Below, piece by piece: positions 1-6,070 of a stretch of 8,117 nt of DNA. The DNA comes from an uncultured Collinsella sp. (GTDB taxonomy: Bacteria; Actinomycetota; Coriobacteriia; Coriobacteriales; Coriobacteriaceae). The position numbers and the translations under genes are program-made. The stretch's first letter is position 1. Every line of letters begins with the position of its first letter. The notes beneath the pieces were generated by a model, which was given only the letters and a program-made list of their open reading frames with translations, was not told where the DNA came from and made no database searches. The stretch lies in the NCBI GenBank assembly GCA_902494625.1, contig CABUUB010000078.1:1-8117 (forward strand). The letters are read 5' to 3'.

Positions 1-96
1 ATATATAAGGTCGCCTGCTCGGACAGTCCTGACTCGCACGGAGAGCACATTAAGTGCTCTCCGGCTCGTGCGGAACTCGCGATCGACCTTATATAT
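1..96. repeat. Nested inverted-repeat element (possible small repeat or structured RNA)
   Basis: Bases 1-13 (ATATATAAGGTCG) are perfectly complementary to 84-96. Inside, 35-39 pairs with 68-72 (CGCAC/GTGCG), and 40-48 pairs with 54-62 (GGAGAGCAC/GTGCTCTCC) around an ATTAA loop, leaving a five-base bulge at 63-67. A small quasi-dyad GGACAGTCC sits at 21-29, and ACTCGC occurs twice (32-37 and 75-80). The nested pairing and the sharp AT-rich ends suggest either a short palindromic repeat or MITE-like element, or a folded RNA. No T-run follows, so it is not a typical terminator. The left arm begins at the window edge, so the element may extend further and no target duplication can be tested. The pairing is seen directly; the nature of the element is inference. 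Confidence 0.7.
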
Positions 97-215
97 TTGC
101 CCTCCCCGGAGCTCCCGCACAACGGGACCTCAGTTGGGGTCTATCCCGGTTGCAGTTGCTTCGCTCCTGCACCACTTGGCTGGTGCGGCGATTTGGCGTT
201 GGAACGGTTCTTTTC

Positions 216-224
216 TGATATATG
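216..224 (+). promoter_or_regulatory. Possible extended -10 promoter of the methyltransferase gene
   Basis: TG at 216-217 followed by TATATG at 219-224 resembles an extended -10 box. TTGGCG (193-198) and TTGGAA (199-204) are candidate -35 boxes, but their spacings (20 and 14) are not ideal. It would give a leader of about 50 nt. Weak prediction by eye. Confidence 0.25.
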
Positions 225-268
225 CTGGTTGCGGCTCTTCTTTTGGGGGGAGTCGCTTTTTTGTTGCT

Positions 269-274
269 AGGAGG
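269..274 (+). promoter_or_regulatory. Ribosome binding site fixing the GTG start at 282
   Basis: A perfect AGGAGG lies seven bases before an in-frame GTG at 282. The upstream in-frame ATG at 222 has no comparable site. This decides the start of the methyltransferase and removes an artificial hydrophobic N-terminus. Confidence 0.85.
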
Positions 275-281
275 TTGGCCC

Positions 282-1169
282 GTGGTTGATGGGGATACTC
301 GTTCTGAGCTGCTTTCTGCGGATTGGAATGGCGAATGGATGCGTCTGCAGGCCGCTCGGCATCGGGCTGATGATTCTTTTGAGTGGGATAAGCGGGCTCG
401 GCATTTTCGGCCGCTTGAGACTGCTCCTTATGCCCGGGATTTTATAAAGTTGTTGGCGCTTGAGCCCGGCGAGTCCGTGCTGGATATGGGGTGTGGGGCT
501 GGGTCGATTGCTATTCCGCTTGCTCAGGCTGGGCATTCCGTGATTGCTGCCGACTTCTCTCCTGCCATGTTGGGCACGCTTGATGCCGGCATTGAGTATT
601 ACGGGCTCGAAGATCTTATTACGCCGCTTGAGCTTGCTTGGGATGATGATTGGGATTTGGTTGGACCGGTCGCGAAAGCGGTGGATGTTGCCTTTGCCAG
701 TCGCTCTGTCACCACGACCAACCTAAAAGGCGCGCTTGCCAAGCTTGATCGTACGGCTCGTCGGCGTTGCGCTGTCACGATGGTCGCCAACTCCAGCCCG
801 CGCTATGACCTGCACCTGATGAACGCCATCGGCGCCTCGGTTACCTGCAGTAATGGCTTTGTGTATGCTTTTAATATCCTCATTCAGATGGGTGCCCTGC
901 CGCAGGTTACGTACTTTGAATCGCCCCGTCGCGACACCTTCGATAGCCTTGAGGCGGGCGTAGCAGATTTTTCCCGTATGCTCGAGCATGGCAACGAGGA
1001 TAAGATCGACCGCCTGCGCGACTACATCGCTCAACACATGATTGAGAATCCCCGTGCCGGCGAGCCGGGCTCCAAGGGCGTGCCGCAGGGACGCTACATG
1101 CTCGACCACGTCCGCAAGGTCCGTTGGGCGTTTATTGCATGGGAGCCGGTCTCTGCGCCCAGCTCGTAG
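282..1169 (+). CDS. Class I SAM-dependent methyltransferase, substrate unknown
   Basis: This is a predicted cytoplasmic 295-residue enzyme that would transfer a methyl group from S-adenosylmethionine. The Rossmann glycine loop is clear at residues 65-81 (SVLDMGCGAGSIAIPLA), with D68, G70, G72 and G74. The acidic residue ending strand 2 is D91 in VIAADFSPAML. An N-terminal helical lid (about 13-60) precedes the core, and the C-terminal 120 residues look like a family-specific substrate cap. The GTG start is chosen from the AGGAGG seven bases upstream; an ATG at 222 would add 20 hydrophobic residues and has no ribosome site. The first half uses many T- or G-ending codons (GCT, GAT, CTT, CGG, GGG) and the second half mostly C-ending ones, unlike the neighbours. 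It appears to stand alone, 158 bp before yhbY. The fold is certain; the target (protein, RNA or small molecule) cannot be told. Confidence 0.88.
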   Translation: MVDGDTRSELLSADWNGEWMRLQAARHRADDSFEWDKRARHFRPLETAPYARDFIKLLALEPGESVLDMGCGAGSIAIPLAQAGHSVIAADFSPAMLGTLDAGIEYYGLEDLITPLELAWDDDWDLVGPVAKAVDVAFASRSVTTTNLKGALAKLDRTARRRCAVTMVANSSPRYDLHLMNAIGASVTCSNGFVYAFNILIQMGALPQVTYFESPRRDTFDSLEAGVADFSRMLEHGNEDKIDRLRDYIAQHMIENPRAGEPGSKGVPQGRYMLDHVRKVRWAFIAWEPVSAPSS

Positions 1170-1327
1170 CCTGTTCGCAGCCCGCACTGCCCACTCACTC
1201 GGCATCCGCATTCTTTTTGAACTGGGCAAACGCGCTCCACACCGCACCGTTCCTGCGCTATCGTGGGACAGCTCACGTAAATTAAGGCCCCGTCGCGGGG
1301 CGCCCCATACATAGAAAGCGAGAACCC
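1170..1327 (+). other. Intergenic region before yhbY
   Basis: No gene or recognisable terminator for the methyltransferase is seen. A TTGAAC at 1217-1222 resembles a -35 box, but no -10 stands at a suitable distance. The only clear structure is the GC hairpin at 1286-1304. Confidence 0.4.
1286..1304 (+). other. GC hairpin in the yhbY leader
   Basis: CCCCG (1288-1292) pairs with CGGGG (1296-1300) around a TCG loop. The stem can be lengthened by GG at 1286-1287 with CC at 1303-1304 across a CG bulge (1301-1302). Bases 1297-1306 (GGGGCGCCCC) are also a perfect palindrome. The hairpin ends about 23 bases before the yhbY start and is followed by CCCATACATAG, not a T-run, so it is unlikely to terminate. 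It may mark the 5' UTR or affect translation. Confidence 0.45.
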
Positions 1328-1627
1328 ATGGCACTGACAGGAGCACAGGTCAAGCAGCTTCGCAGCATGGCCCATCACCTCAACCCCGCCATCATCATCG
1401 GTAAGTCCGATGTCAACGAGGGCACCGTCGAGCAGACGGTCGCCTACCTGGAGAAGCACGAGCTCGTTAAGTGCTCCGTGCTCGATGGCTCCAGCCTTTC
1501 CGCCCGCGAGGCCGCCGAGGAGCTCGCCGAGCGTTGCCACGCCGAGGTCGTCCAGGTCATCGGCCGCAAGTTCTCACTGTATCGCGAGTCCTCGCGCAAG
1601 GACATCGAGAAGATCAAGCTCGTCTAA
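1328..1627 (+). CDS. yhbY: YhbY-family (CRS1/YhbY) ribosome-assembly RNA-binding protein
   Basis: A 99-residue single-domain protein of the usual family length. Known members bind the maturing large (50S) ribosomal subunit through a fold like translation factor IF3-C. The start LTGAQVKQLRSMAHHLNP matches the family opening. Residues 21-32 form the nucleic-acid loop (IIIGKSDVNEG), and VIGRKFSLYR at 77-86 is the conserved C-terminal strand. The loop reads G25-K-S-D28, where many relatives have a second glycine at the last place. ATG 1328 gives the full domain, although the ribosome site before it (AAAGCGAG around 1315-1322) is poor. It is followed by its own terminator. In many bacteria yhbY neighbours obgE, proB or nadD; none is seen here. 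Identification is firm. Confidence 0.95.
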   Translation: MALTGAQVKQLRSMAHHLNPAIIIGKSDVNEGTVEQTVAYLEKHELVKCSVLDGSSLSAREAAEELAERCHAEVVQVIGRKFSLYRESSRKDIEKIKLV

Positions 1628-1664
1628 GAGCCAATGATCCGGCGATCCAACACATAGCAAGCTT

Positions 1665-1698
1665 ACGGGTGCCCAAGTACTTCGGGCGCCCGTTTTTT
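1665..1698 (+). terminator. Intrinsic terminator of yhbY
   Basis: ACGGGTGCCC (1665-1674) pairs with GGGCGCCCGT (1684-1693) with one G/T wobble and a nine-base loop. Six T follow (1693-1698). It works on the plus strand only, since the opposite strand has no T-run after the stem. Its last bases overlap the stop codon of the convergent regulator gene. Confidence 0.9.
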
Positions 1699-4696
1699 AT
1701 CGCTCGACCAGCACGCGATTGAGCCGCCCCTCCACCAAGCGCTCGTATAGACGCCGCGTCTCGGGCTCGGGCACGCCATTGACCTGCTCCCTCAGGTGGT
1801 GCATATGCCCGCTGTACAGCTCGACGATATCGCGCCGTCGCCCCGCCGCACTGTAGACGCGCATGGCGCAGCGCACCATATCCTCACGCGCCGTTTCCTG
1901 CCGAAGCCCCGACTCCGCCAGCCAAATCGCCGACTGCAGATCGTTTTCTTCTAGAGCGGCATTTGCTCCCTTAATCATGCAATCGATGTACTTTGACTGC
2001 ATAATGCGTCGCATACGCAAAAAGTAGGTGGGATTACAGCCATTGGGAACATACAGCGGTCCGGCATAAAGCTGCTCAATCTTAAGGCACAGCTCAACTA
2101 AATGGGGCCCGCGCGCACCCGTGCGATTTCCCAAAACCTCGCGGCTTATCTGGTCAAACAGCCGTACATCGGTCTTGACGTAGTCGCCGTTGAGTCCGAT
2201 GCATTCATTTTGGATGAGCACACACGACTTGCCATCCGGCGTCGGTCCCAGAGCCGACCGCAAGCGCGATATCGTCGAGTACAGGTTGTTGCGGGCGCTA
2301 TTAAACTCGGCATGGGGCCACAGCTCCATGGCCAGCGTCTCGCGATCGACGAGCGCATCCATGCCCAGCGCAAGCCGCTCGGCAAGCGTCGCCGCCTTCT
2401 TGCGGCGCCACATTTTGTCCGTGATGGGAAACCCGTCGCGCTCGGCGCGAAACGCACCAAACATGCGAATCTCGATATGGTCGATGGTATCAACGGCTTC
2501 AACCTCGCCGGCCTGGAACAGGCGCTCACCCTCCCCTTCCAAATCGTCGCGCAGCGAGTACCGCGACAGCTCGCGCACGGGAAGCTTCTTGCGTATCCTG
2601 CCCGCCGGCTCGCCCAGACAATGCATGGCAAGGCGCGCAAAGAGCCGATACGATGGCTCTAGAATCCCCGCACGATTCATGGACATCCAGGCCGCAAGAT
2701 CGCTGTCTCGGCCCGCACAGGCCAAATGCAGCGCCACCATCCAGGCTTCTGCGCCACCAACCTGCGTCTGGCTTATATCGAGTAGCTCCGCTTCCTCGCG
2801 CACCGAAACCATCGAGGTGTTACGCAGATATGCCGCGCGCTCCAGCAGCAATGCGTTATCGCGCATGTACGCAATCGACTCCTCGGCAAGTTTGAGCACT
2901 TGGACCGCACGGAACTTTGCATTAACCGGCCGTCCCTCTGCCAGCGACTGCCAGCCTTCTAGCAACAGCCCAAACAGCTGAATCTGGTTGTCGCGCATGC
3001 GCACGGCAAAACGATCGAGCTCGTTGAACGCCGCGTCGTCGGTTACCGGCAAGCCGGAAAGGAGCCGCCGTGCCGCCAACACCATGCGCACCCAGATAGC
3101 CATCGCCTTAAGCCCACGTACGTCGAGCGCCTCCCGCACCAGCGCCATCTCGTCGTCGCGCTCGTCGGTTCCCGCAAACGACCCATCAAAGAGCTCCACC
3201 AGCATGCTATCGGCCCGTATAACAATCCCCGCGATGTCAAGCTCGCAGTCGTAGGCCTTGCTCGTTTTGAGCTGCTGTAGAACGCCGCCGTCATCTCCCT
3301 GCTCGGCCAGGCAGCGCTTGACCTCGATATGCGCAGACAACATATCGAGTGCGGTATGGGATGTCTCGATTTCTGGCACGGCCAGGTTCGTAGGAAGCCC
3401 AAGCCCGTTGTCCCCATAGCAAACAGCCGTCAGTGTCTGGGCCACCCTCCATGAAACAGGGTCTATTTCGCAGGCCGCCCGTTCTCCCCCGCGCTCGATG
3501 ACAGATGCCATATAGCGAGCGAGCTTTGTATTGGACACGCTGACCGCTGCCAGATATACGCCGAGCGCCTCGGCAGGCGTTGGCTCTGGAGCCGGATCGT
3601 CGGCATCGATCGTGCCCAGCGCTGCTCGGCAGATATCGGCCCCGTGCCCCGTCAGAGCAAGATCGACCCCATACTGCCCAGCAAGTTCAAGGACCGCTTC
3701 ACGGTCCAAAAAGGCGTCCGCCAGGCCCATCGCCGCATCGCATCGGCCCGCCTTAAGCAAAATCCGGGCCGCCCTCGGAACAAGTTCGGGGCGAACCTCG
3801 GCCACCAACTTACGCAAACGCAAGCGTCCGTTATCCTCTGTGCCCAGACACGTAAAACTCCGCTCGGCGGGATCCAAGCCAAAGATCGGGTAGTCGCGTA
3901 CAAAGTAGGACTGGTCGACCATCGACAGCCTCACCCCGCAAGCCTCGAGTTCTGCAATATTGCCCTCGCCCATCAAAACCATGAGACATGCCACGCAAAA
4001 CAGCGCATTATTGTCGAGCGAAGCCAGATCGACAAGTGCCGCGCCATATACGTTGACAATCTCGTTTTCGAGCAGACCGGCTACGTCGCCTTGGCCATAC
4101 AGACCCGTCTGCAATGCCGAAACGAGTTCGGGCACACCCTGCGTGAGCTGATAAAAGTCGAGCGATGTGCTGATCGAAAACGCCGATGCCCACGCCGAAT
4201 ACTCATAGGCATGCACCTTGAGCATCTGCGCATTGATCTTAACCGAATCGCCCAGCCCATGAATCAGCTGACGATTTGAAGGACGGCAGGAGATAAAGAC
4301 CCCTACCCCCATAGCGCGCAGGCCGCGAATCCTGTCGATGAGGTCTTCGGTATCGTGCTGATCGAGGTTTGGCACATTATCAATCGCGATAAGGGAGTGC
4401 GGTTTGTCTTTGAGTTCTTCGGCAACCACCTCAAGCTGCATAAACACCTCGCGCCCAGTGGCGCGATCGGCCTCGATAATCCGCACGGGGCCTCGCGTCG
4501 GGTCGCATTTAACCTCATGGGTGTACTGCAGCAGCACCGAGGTCTTCCCAAACCCGTCGGGTGCATAAAGCACCACGATGCCGGCCTTTCGGCCCTTGGC
4601 GATAAGCTCATTCATCAAGCGTTCGCGTCGCACCATATAGCCTCCGCCTAACGGCATCAGCTCGAGGTCGTCTATACCGCTCAAATCGTTTACCAT
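1697..4696 (-). CDS. Large STAND ATPase regulator with C-terminal winged helix and BTAD domain
   Basis: A 999-residue predicted transcriptional regulator. Residues about 15-240 are a STAND-type NTPase related to MalT/LuxR-family regulators: Walker A APDGFGKTS (45-53), Walker B LIAID (102-106), an arginine-containing sensor-like strand FISCRPS (134-140) and TQGVPELVSAL (185-195), which matches the TxGWP region of MalT-like proteins. Residues about 300-730 are mainly helical, probably a repeat scaffold. From 741 (IEIRMFGAF) an OmpR-type winged helix begins, with ELWPHAEFNSARNNLYSTIS near 791-810, followed by RLRSALG at 811-817. A BTAD domain (about 843-985) follows, with DVRLFDQ and YAGPLY, as in SARP proteins. 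ATG 4696 has GAGGAG five bases upstream. Members act as ATP- and ligand-controlled DNA-binding activators; the ligand and targets here are unknown. It stands alone, so autoregulation or a distant target is possible. Confidence 0.92.
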   Translation of the reverse strand: MVNDLSGIDDLELMPLGGGYMVRRERLMNELIAKGRKAGIVVLYAPDGFGKTSVLLQYTHEVKCDPTRGPVRIIEADRATGREVFMQLEVVAEELKDKPHSLIAIDNVPNLDQHDTEDLIDRIRGLRAMGVGVFISCRPSNRQLIHGLGDSVKINAQMLKVHAYEYSAWASAFSISTSLDFYQLTQGVPELVSALQTGLYGQGDVAGLLENEIVNVYGAALVDLASLDNNALFCVACLMVLMGEGNIAELEACGVRLSMVDQSYFVRDYPIFGLDPAERSFTCLGTEDNGRLRLRKLVAEVRPELVPRAARILLKAGRCDAAMGLADAFLDREAVLELAGQYGVDLALTGHGADICRAALGTIDADDPAPEPTPAEALGVYLAAVSVSNTKLARYMASVIERGGERAACEIDPVSWRVAQTLTAVCYGDNGLGLPTNLAVPEIETSHTALDMLSAHIEVKRCLAEQGDDGGVLQQLKTSKAYDCELDIAGIVIRADSMLVELFDGSFAGTDERDDEMALVREALDVRGLKAMAIWVRMVLAARRLLSGLPVTDDAAFNELDRFAVRMRDNQIQLFGLLLEGWQSLAEGRPVNAKFRAVQVLKLAEESIAYMRDNALLLERAAYLRNTSMVSVREEAELLDISQTQVGGAEAWMVALHLACAGRDSDLAAWMSMNRAGILEPSYRLFARLAMHCLGEPAGRIRKKLPVRELSRYSLRDDLEGEGERLFQAGEVEAVDTIDHIEIRMFGAFRAERDGFPITDKMWRRKKAATLAERLALGMDALVDRETLAMELWPHAEFNSARNNLYSTISRLRSALGPTPDGKSCVLIQNECIGLNGDYVKTDVRLFDQISREVLGNRTGARGPHLVELCLKIEQLYAGPLYVPNGCNPTYFLRMRRIMQSKYIDCMIKGANAALEENDLQSAIWLAESGLRQETAREDMVRCAMRVYSAAGRRRDIVELYSGHMHHLREQVNGVPEPETRRLYERLVEGRLNRVLVER

Positions 4697-4823
4697 GCCC
4701 GCTCCTCAACTCGACCGTATGGACACTGTAGCCGCAAGACCATACAAGCCGCGCTATGAATAGAGCGACCTTGTGTTTTAGGTTGTCTTTTGGTACGCAA
4801 GCGGCAAGTTTTTGTACAGCGAG

Positions 4824-4857
4824 GGCCGATTGTTATTAATCCCCCGACTAATCGGTC
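4824..4857. repeat. Interrupted dyad upstream of the regulator
   Basis: GGCCGATT (4824-4831) pairs with AATCGGTC (4850-4857), with one wobble and an 18-base spacer containing TTATTAATCCCCC. It lies about 130-160 bp before the regulator start. It could be an operator or a weak plus-strand hairpin; only a short TTT follows it. Confidence 0.45.
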
Positions 4858-4873
4858 TTTAAGCAGGTAAATG

Positions 4874-4889
4874 AGCTTGTCAGCTTGTC
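4874..4889. repeat. Perfect tandem octamer upstream of the regulator
   Basis: AGCTTGTC is repeated twice head to tail without a gap. Direct repeats serve as binding sites for SARP-type wHTH-BTAD proteins, but those are usually spaced about 11 bp apart, so the match is imperfect. A chance origin is possible. Confidence 0.5.
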
Positions 4890-5084
4890 CCATCTAAGCG
4901 GCAGTGTAACGCAAATGAACAAGGTTCAGCCATGTCATTCAACTCGCCTAGCACCCGCTACCGTCTACGACCTTCTAGTGGCATTTTTGCATAGAATCTG
5001 GTATGGAATGAATCAAGCTGTTGGACATCTGGCGTTCGTCAAGCTTGCGGCAAGATTTTGGTCAAGTGGGCGGACAGGGATAGC

Positions 5085-5112
5085 AAAAAGGCCCCCGCAA
5101 AGCGGAGGCCTT
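5085..5112 (-). terminator. Intrinsic terminator of nagB
   Basis: On the minus strand AAGGCCTCCGC and GCGGGGGCCTT form an 11-pair stem with one wobble and a three-base TTT loop. The run of T ends the signal (five A at 5085-5089 on the plus strand). It starts about 32 bases after the nagB stop codon and marks the end of the glmM-EIIA-nagB group. Confidence 0.93.
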
Positions 5113-5144
5113 AGGCAAGGCTATGTCGAGCTGCAGGATTCGCG

Positions 5145-5873
5145 CTACTCGCAGAGCGAAAGGGCGGCCTCGTCGGCAACGACAACGCAGTTGGTGTGCA
5201 GCTGCAGGATCGAAGCCGGGCACTCGGGCGTAACCGGACCATAGCACATGTCATGCACGGCCTGAGCCTTGGCCTCGCCGTTGGCGACGACCAGGATCAT
5301 GCGGGCATACATGATGGTCTGGGTACCCATGGTGTAGGCCTGACGGGGAACATCGTCGATGCTGTCGAACAGGCGGCTGTTGGCCTGAATGGTGCTCTCG
5401 GTGAGGTCGACGCAGTGCGTGCCCTTGGAGAAGTGGTCATCGGGCTCGTTGAAGCCGATGTGGCCGTTGTTGCCGATGCCGAGCAGCTGCAGATCCGGGT
5501 AACCGGCGTCGGCGACAATCTTGTCGTACTCAGAGCAGGCAGCAGCGGCGTCGGAGTTGGAGCCATCGGGCACATGCGTGTTGTTCAGGTCGATGTTGAT
5601 GTGATCGAAGAAGTTCTCGCGCATGAAGTAGTGATAGCTCTGGGGATCGTCGTGCGAAAGGCCGCGATACTCGTCCAGGTTGTAGGTGCTGACCTCGGCA
5701 AAGTCGACGTCGCCCTTCTCGTACCAAGCAGCGAGCTGCTTGTAGGCACCGATCGGGGTGGAGCCGGTGGCAAGGCCCAGTACACAGTCGGGCTTGAGGA
5801 TAACCTGGGCCGAGATGATATTGGCGGCCTTGCGGCTCATATCCTCGTAGTCTTTAGCTTTAATGATCTTCAT
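5145..5873 (-). CDS. nagB: Glucosamine-6-phosphate deaminase
   Basis: A cytoplasmic enzyme converting glucosamine-6-phosphate into fructose-6-phosphate and ammonia, the last step of amino-sugar catabolism. It has 242 residues, the length of Gram-positive NagB. Motifs are the phosphate loop GLATGSTPIGAYKQL (33-47), NLDEYRGL (65-72) with catalytic D68, and LGIGNNGHIGFNEP (131-144) with H138 and E143 in the ring-opening site. VPRQAYTMGTQTI (175-187) and a C-terminal PASILQLH (219-226) are also typical. N136 stands where E. coli has D141; the Bacillus enzyme also has N there, so this is a lineage type and not a defect. The frame is open back to 6224, but ATG 5873 is the start because homology begins there and AAAGGA lies six bases upstream. 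It is the last gene before a strong terminator. Confidence 0.98.
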   Translation of the reverse strand: MKIIKAKDYEDMSRKAANIISAQVILKPDCVLGLATGSTPIGAYKQLAAWYEKGDVDFAEVSTYNLDEYRGLSHDDPQSYHYFMRENFFDHINIDLNNTHVPDGSNSDAAAACSEYDKIVADAGYPDLQLLGIGNNGHIGFNEPDDHFSKGTHCVDLTESTIQANSRLFDSIDDVPRQAYTMGTQTIMYARMILVVANGEAKAQAVHDMCYGPVTPECPASILQLHTNCVVVADEAALSLCE

Positions 5874-5879
5874 TACGCG

Positions 5880-5885
5880 TCCTTT
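5880..5885 (-). promoter_or_regulatory. Ribosome binding site fixing the nagB start
   Basis: AAAGGA on the minus strand, six bases before ATG 5873. It decides against the much longer open frame. It lies directly after a small hairpin (TCTC at 5895-5898 and GAGA at 5885-5888 in minus-strand reading) that could partly limit access to it. Confidence 0.8.
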
Positions 5886-5960
5886 CTCGTACAAGAGAGG
5901 CAAGGCTCCCTTACAAGCACTTGCCCGCGGCCCGCGTCGGCCGCAACCAACGTGTGCGGC
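5885..5960 (-). promoter_or_regulatory. Structured nagB leader with alternative hairpins
   Basis: In minus-strand order, GCCGCA (5960-5955) can pair with TGCGGC (5945-5940). The segment GCGGCC (5944-5939) can instead pair with GGCCGC (5932-5927), and the two folds exclude each other. Downstream, GGCAAG (5925-5920) pairs with CTTGCC (5904-5899), and TCTC pairs with GAGA just before the ribosome site. This resembles an attenuator or a translation-control leader, but no known riboswitch is recognised and no T-run ends a stem. High GC makes chance pairing possible. Confidence 0.35.
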
Positions 5961-6036
5961 CACCAGGGCGAGGTCGCGTAATGTATGTGTCTCGTGTCTA
6001 GCCGCGTCGAGGCCCCTGCCCGTCCACGGTGACCCA

Positions 6037-6050
6037 AAGCTGTTTAGCTT
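6037..6050. repeat. Small palindrome upstream of nagB
   Basis: AAGCT and AGCTT flank GTTT, forming a 14-bp dyad about 165 bp upstream of the nagB start. It could be a repressor operator. Nothing else supports this. Confidence 0.3.
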
Positions 6051-6070
6051 CGGACAAATCTCATCTTGCC

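Larger units (their letters stand above)
97..281 (+). other. Intergenic leader of the methyltransferase gene
   Basis: No gene is supported here. It contains small hairpins: GCACCA/TGGTGC at 169-174 and 181-186, TGCAG/CTGCA at 151-155 and 167-171, and CGGGA/TCCCG at 123-127 and 144-148. From about 186 onward the plus strand is rich in T and G and poor in A and C. A possible extended -10 (TGATATATG, 216-224) lies downstream of weak TTGG-type -35 candidates at 193-204. The reading frame of the following gene is open back to 222, but the peptide it would add is probably not translated because the ribosome site is at 269-274. Confidence 0.4.
4697..5084. other. Gene-free region between the regulator and the nagB terminator
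   Basis: This region of about 390 bp is more AT-rich than its neighbours. The open frames that cross it (4690-4893 minus; 4885-5244 plus) lack ribosome sites and run into real genes or the terminator. It must hold the regulator promoter, because nagB transcription ends at 5085, but no box pair is convincing by eye. Visible structures are a dyad (4824-4857), a tandem octamer (4874-4889), the palindrome CAAGCTTG (5040-5047) and an isolated -10-like TAGAAT at 4993-4998 on the plus strand. No tRNA pattern is seen. Confidence 0.5.

Noticed and set aside
1..281. tRNA, known riboswitch or CRISPR repeat at the left edge
   Set aside because: No cloverleaf with a T-loop, no recognised riboswitch core and no regularly spaced repeats could be found by eye.
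723..1540. Minus-strand frames of 207 and 148 residues opposite the methyltransferase and yhbY
   Set aside because: They overlap each other and two conserved plus-strand genes, and show no domain motifs.
2190..2981. 263-residue plus-strand open frame inside the regulator gene
   Set aside because: It is antisense to conserved ATPase/BTAD coding sequence, is rich in Ser/Arg/Ala as expected for a shadow of GC-rich codons, and has no recognisable domain or ribosome site.
1697..4696. Antibiotic cluster regulator, because of the SARP-type output domain
   Set aside because: No biosynthetic genes are present in the window; wHTH-BTAD domains also occur in many unrelated regulators.
4690..4893. 67-residue minus-strand frame upstream of and overlapping the regulator start
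   Set aside because: No ribosome site before its ATG, no conserved motif, and it overlaps the well-supported regulator start and its ribosome site.
4885..5244. 119-residue plus-strand frame in the gene-free region
   Set aside because: It reads through the nagB terminator and into antisense nagB, with no ribosome site.
5464..5466. Asparagine in place of the E. coli catalytic-loop aspartate in NagB
   Set aside because: The Bacillus-type enzymes also carry asparagine here (RNGHIGFNEP), so this is normal for the Gram-positive branch.
5196..5981. 261-residue plus-strand open frame opposite nagB
   Set aside because: Antisense shadow of nagB. Its Val/Gly/Leu-rich low-complexity sequence has no family motif.
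5995..6003. TGTCTAGCC upstream of nagB as a DasR/NagR-like operator
   Set aside because: Only the TCTAG core fits and the flanking arms of the known TGGTCTAGACCA-type site are missing.
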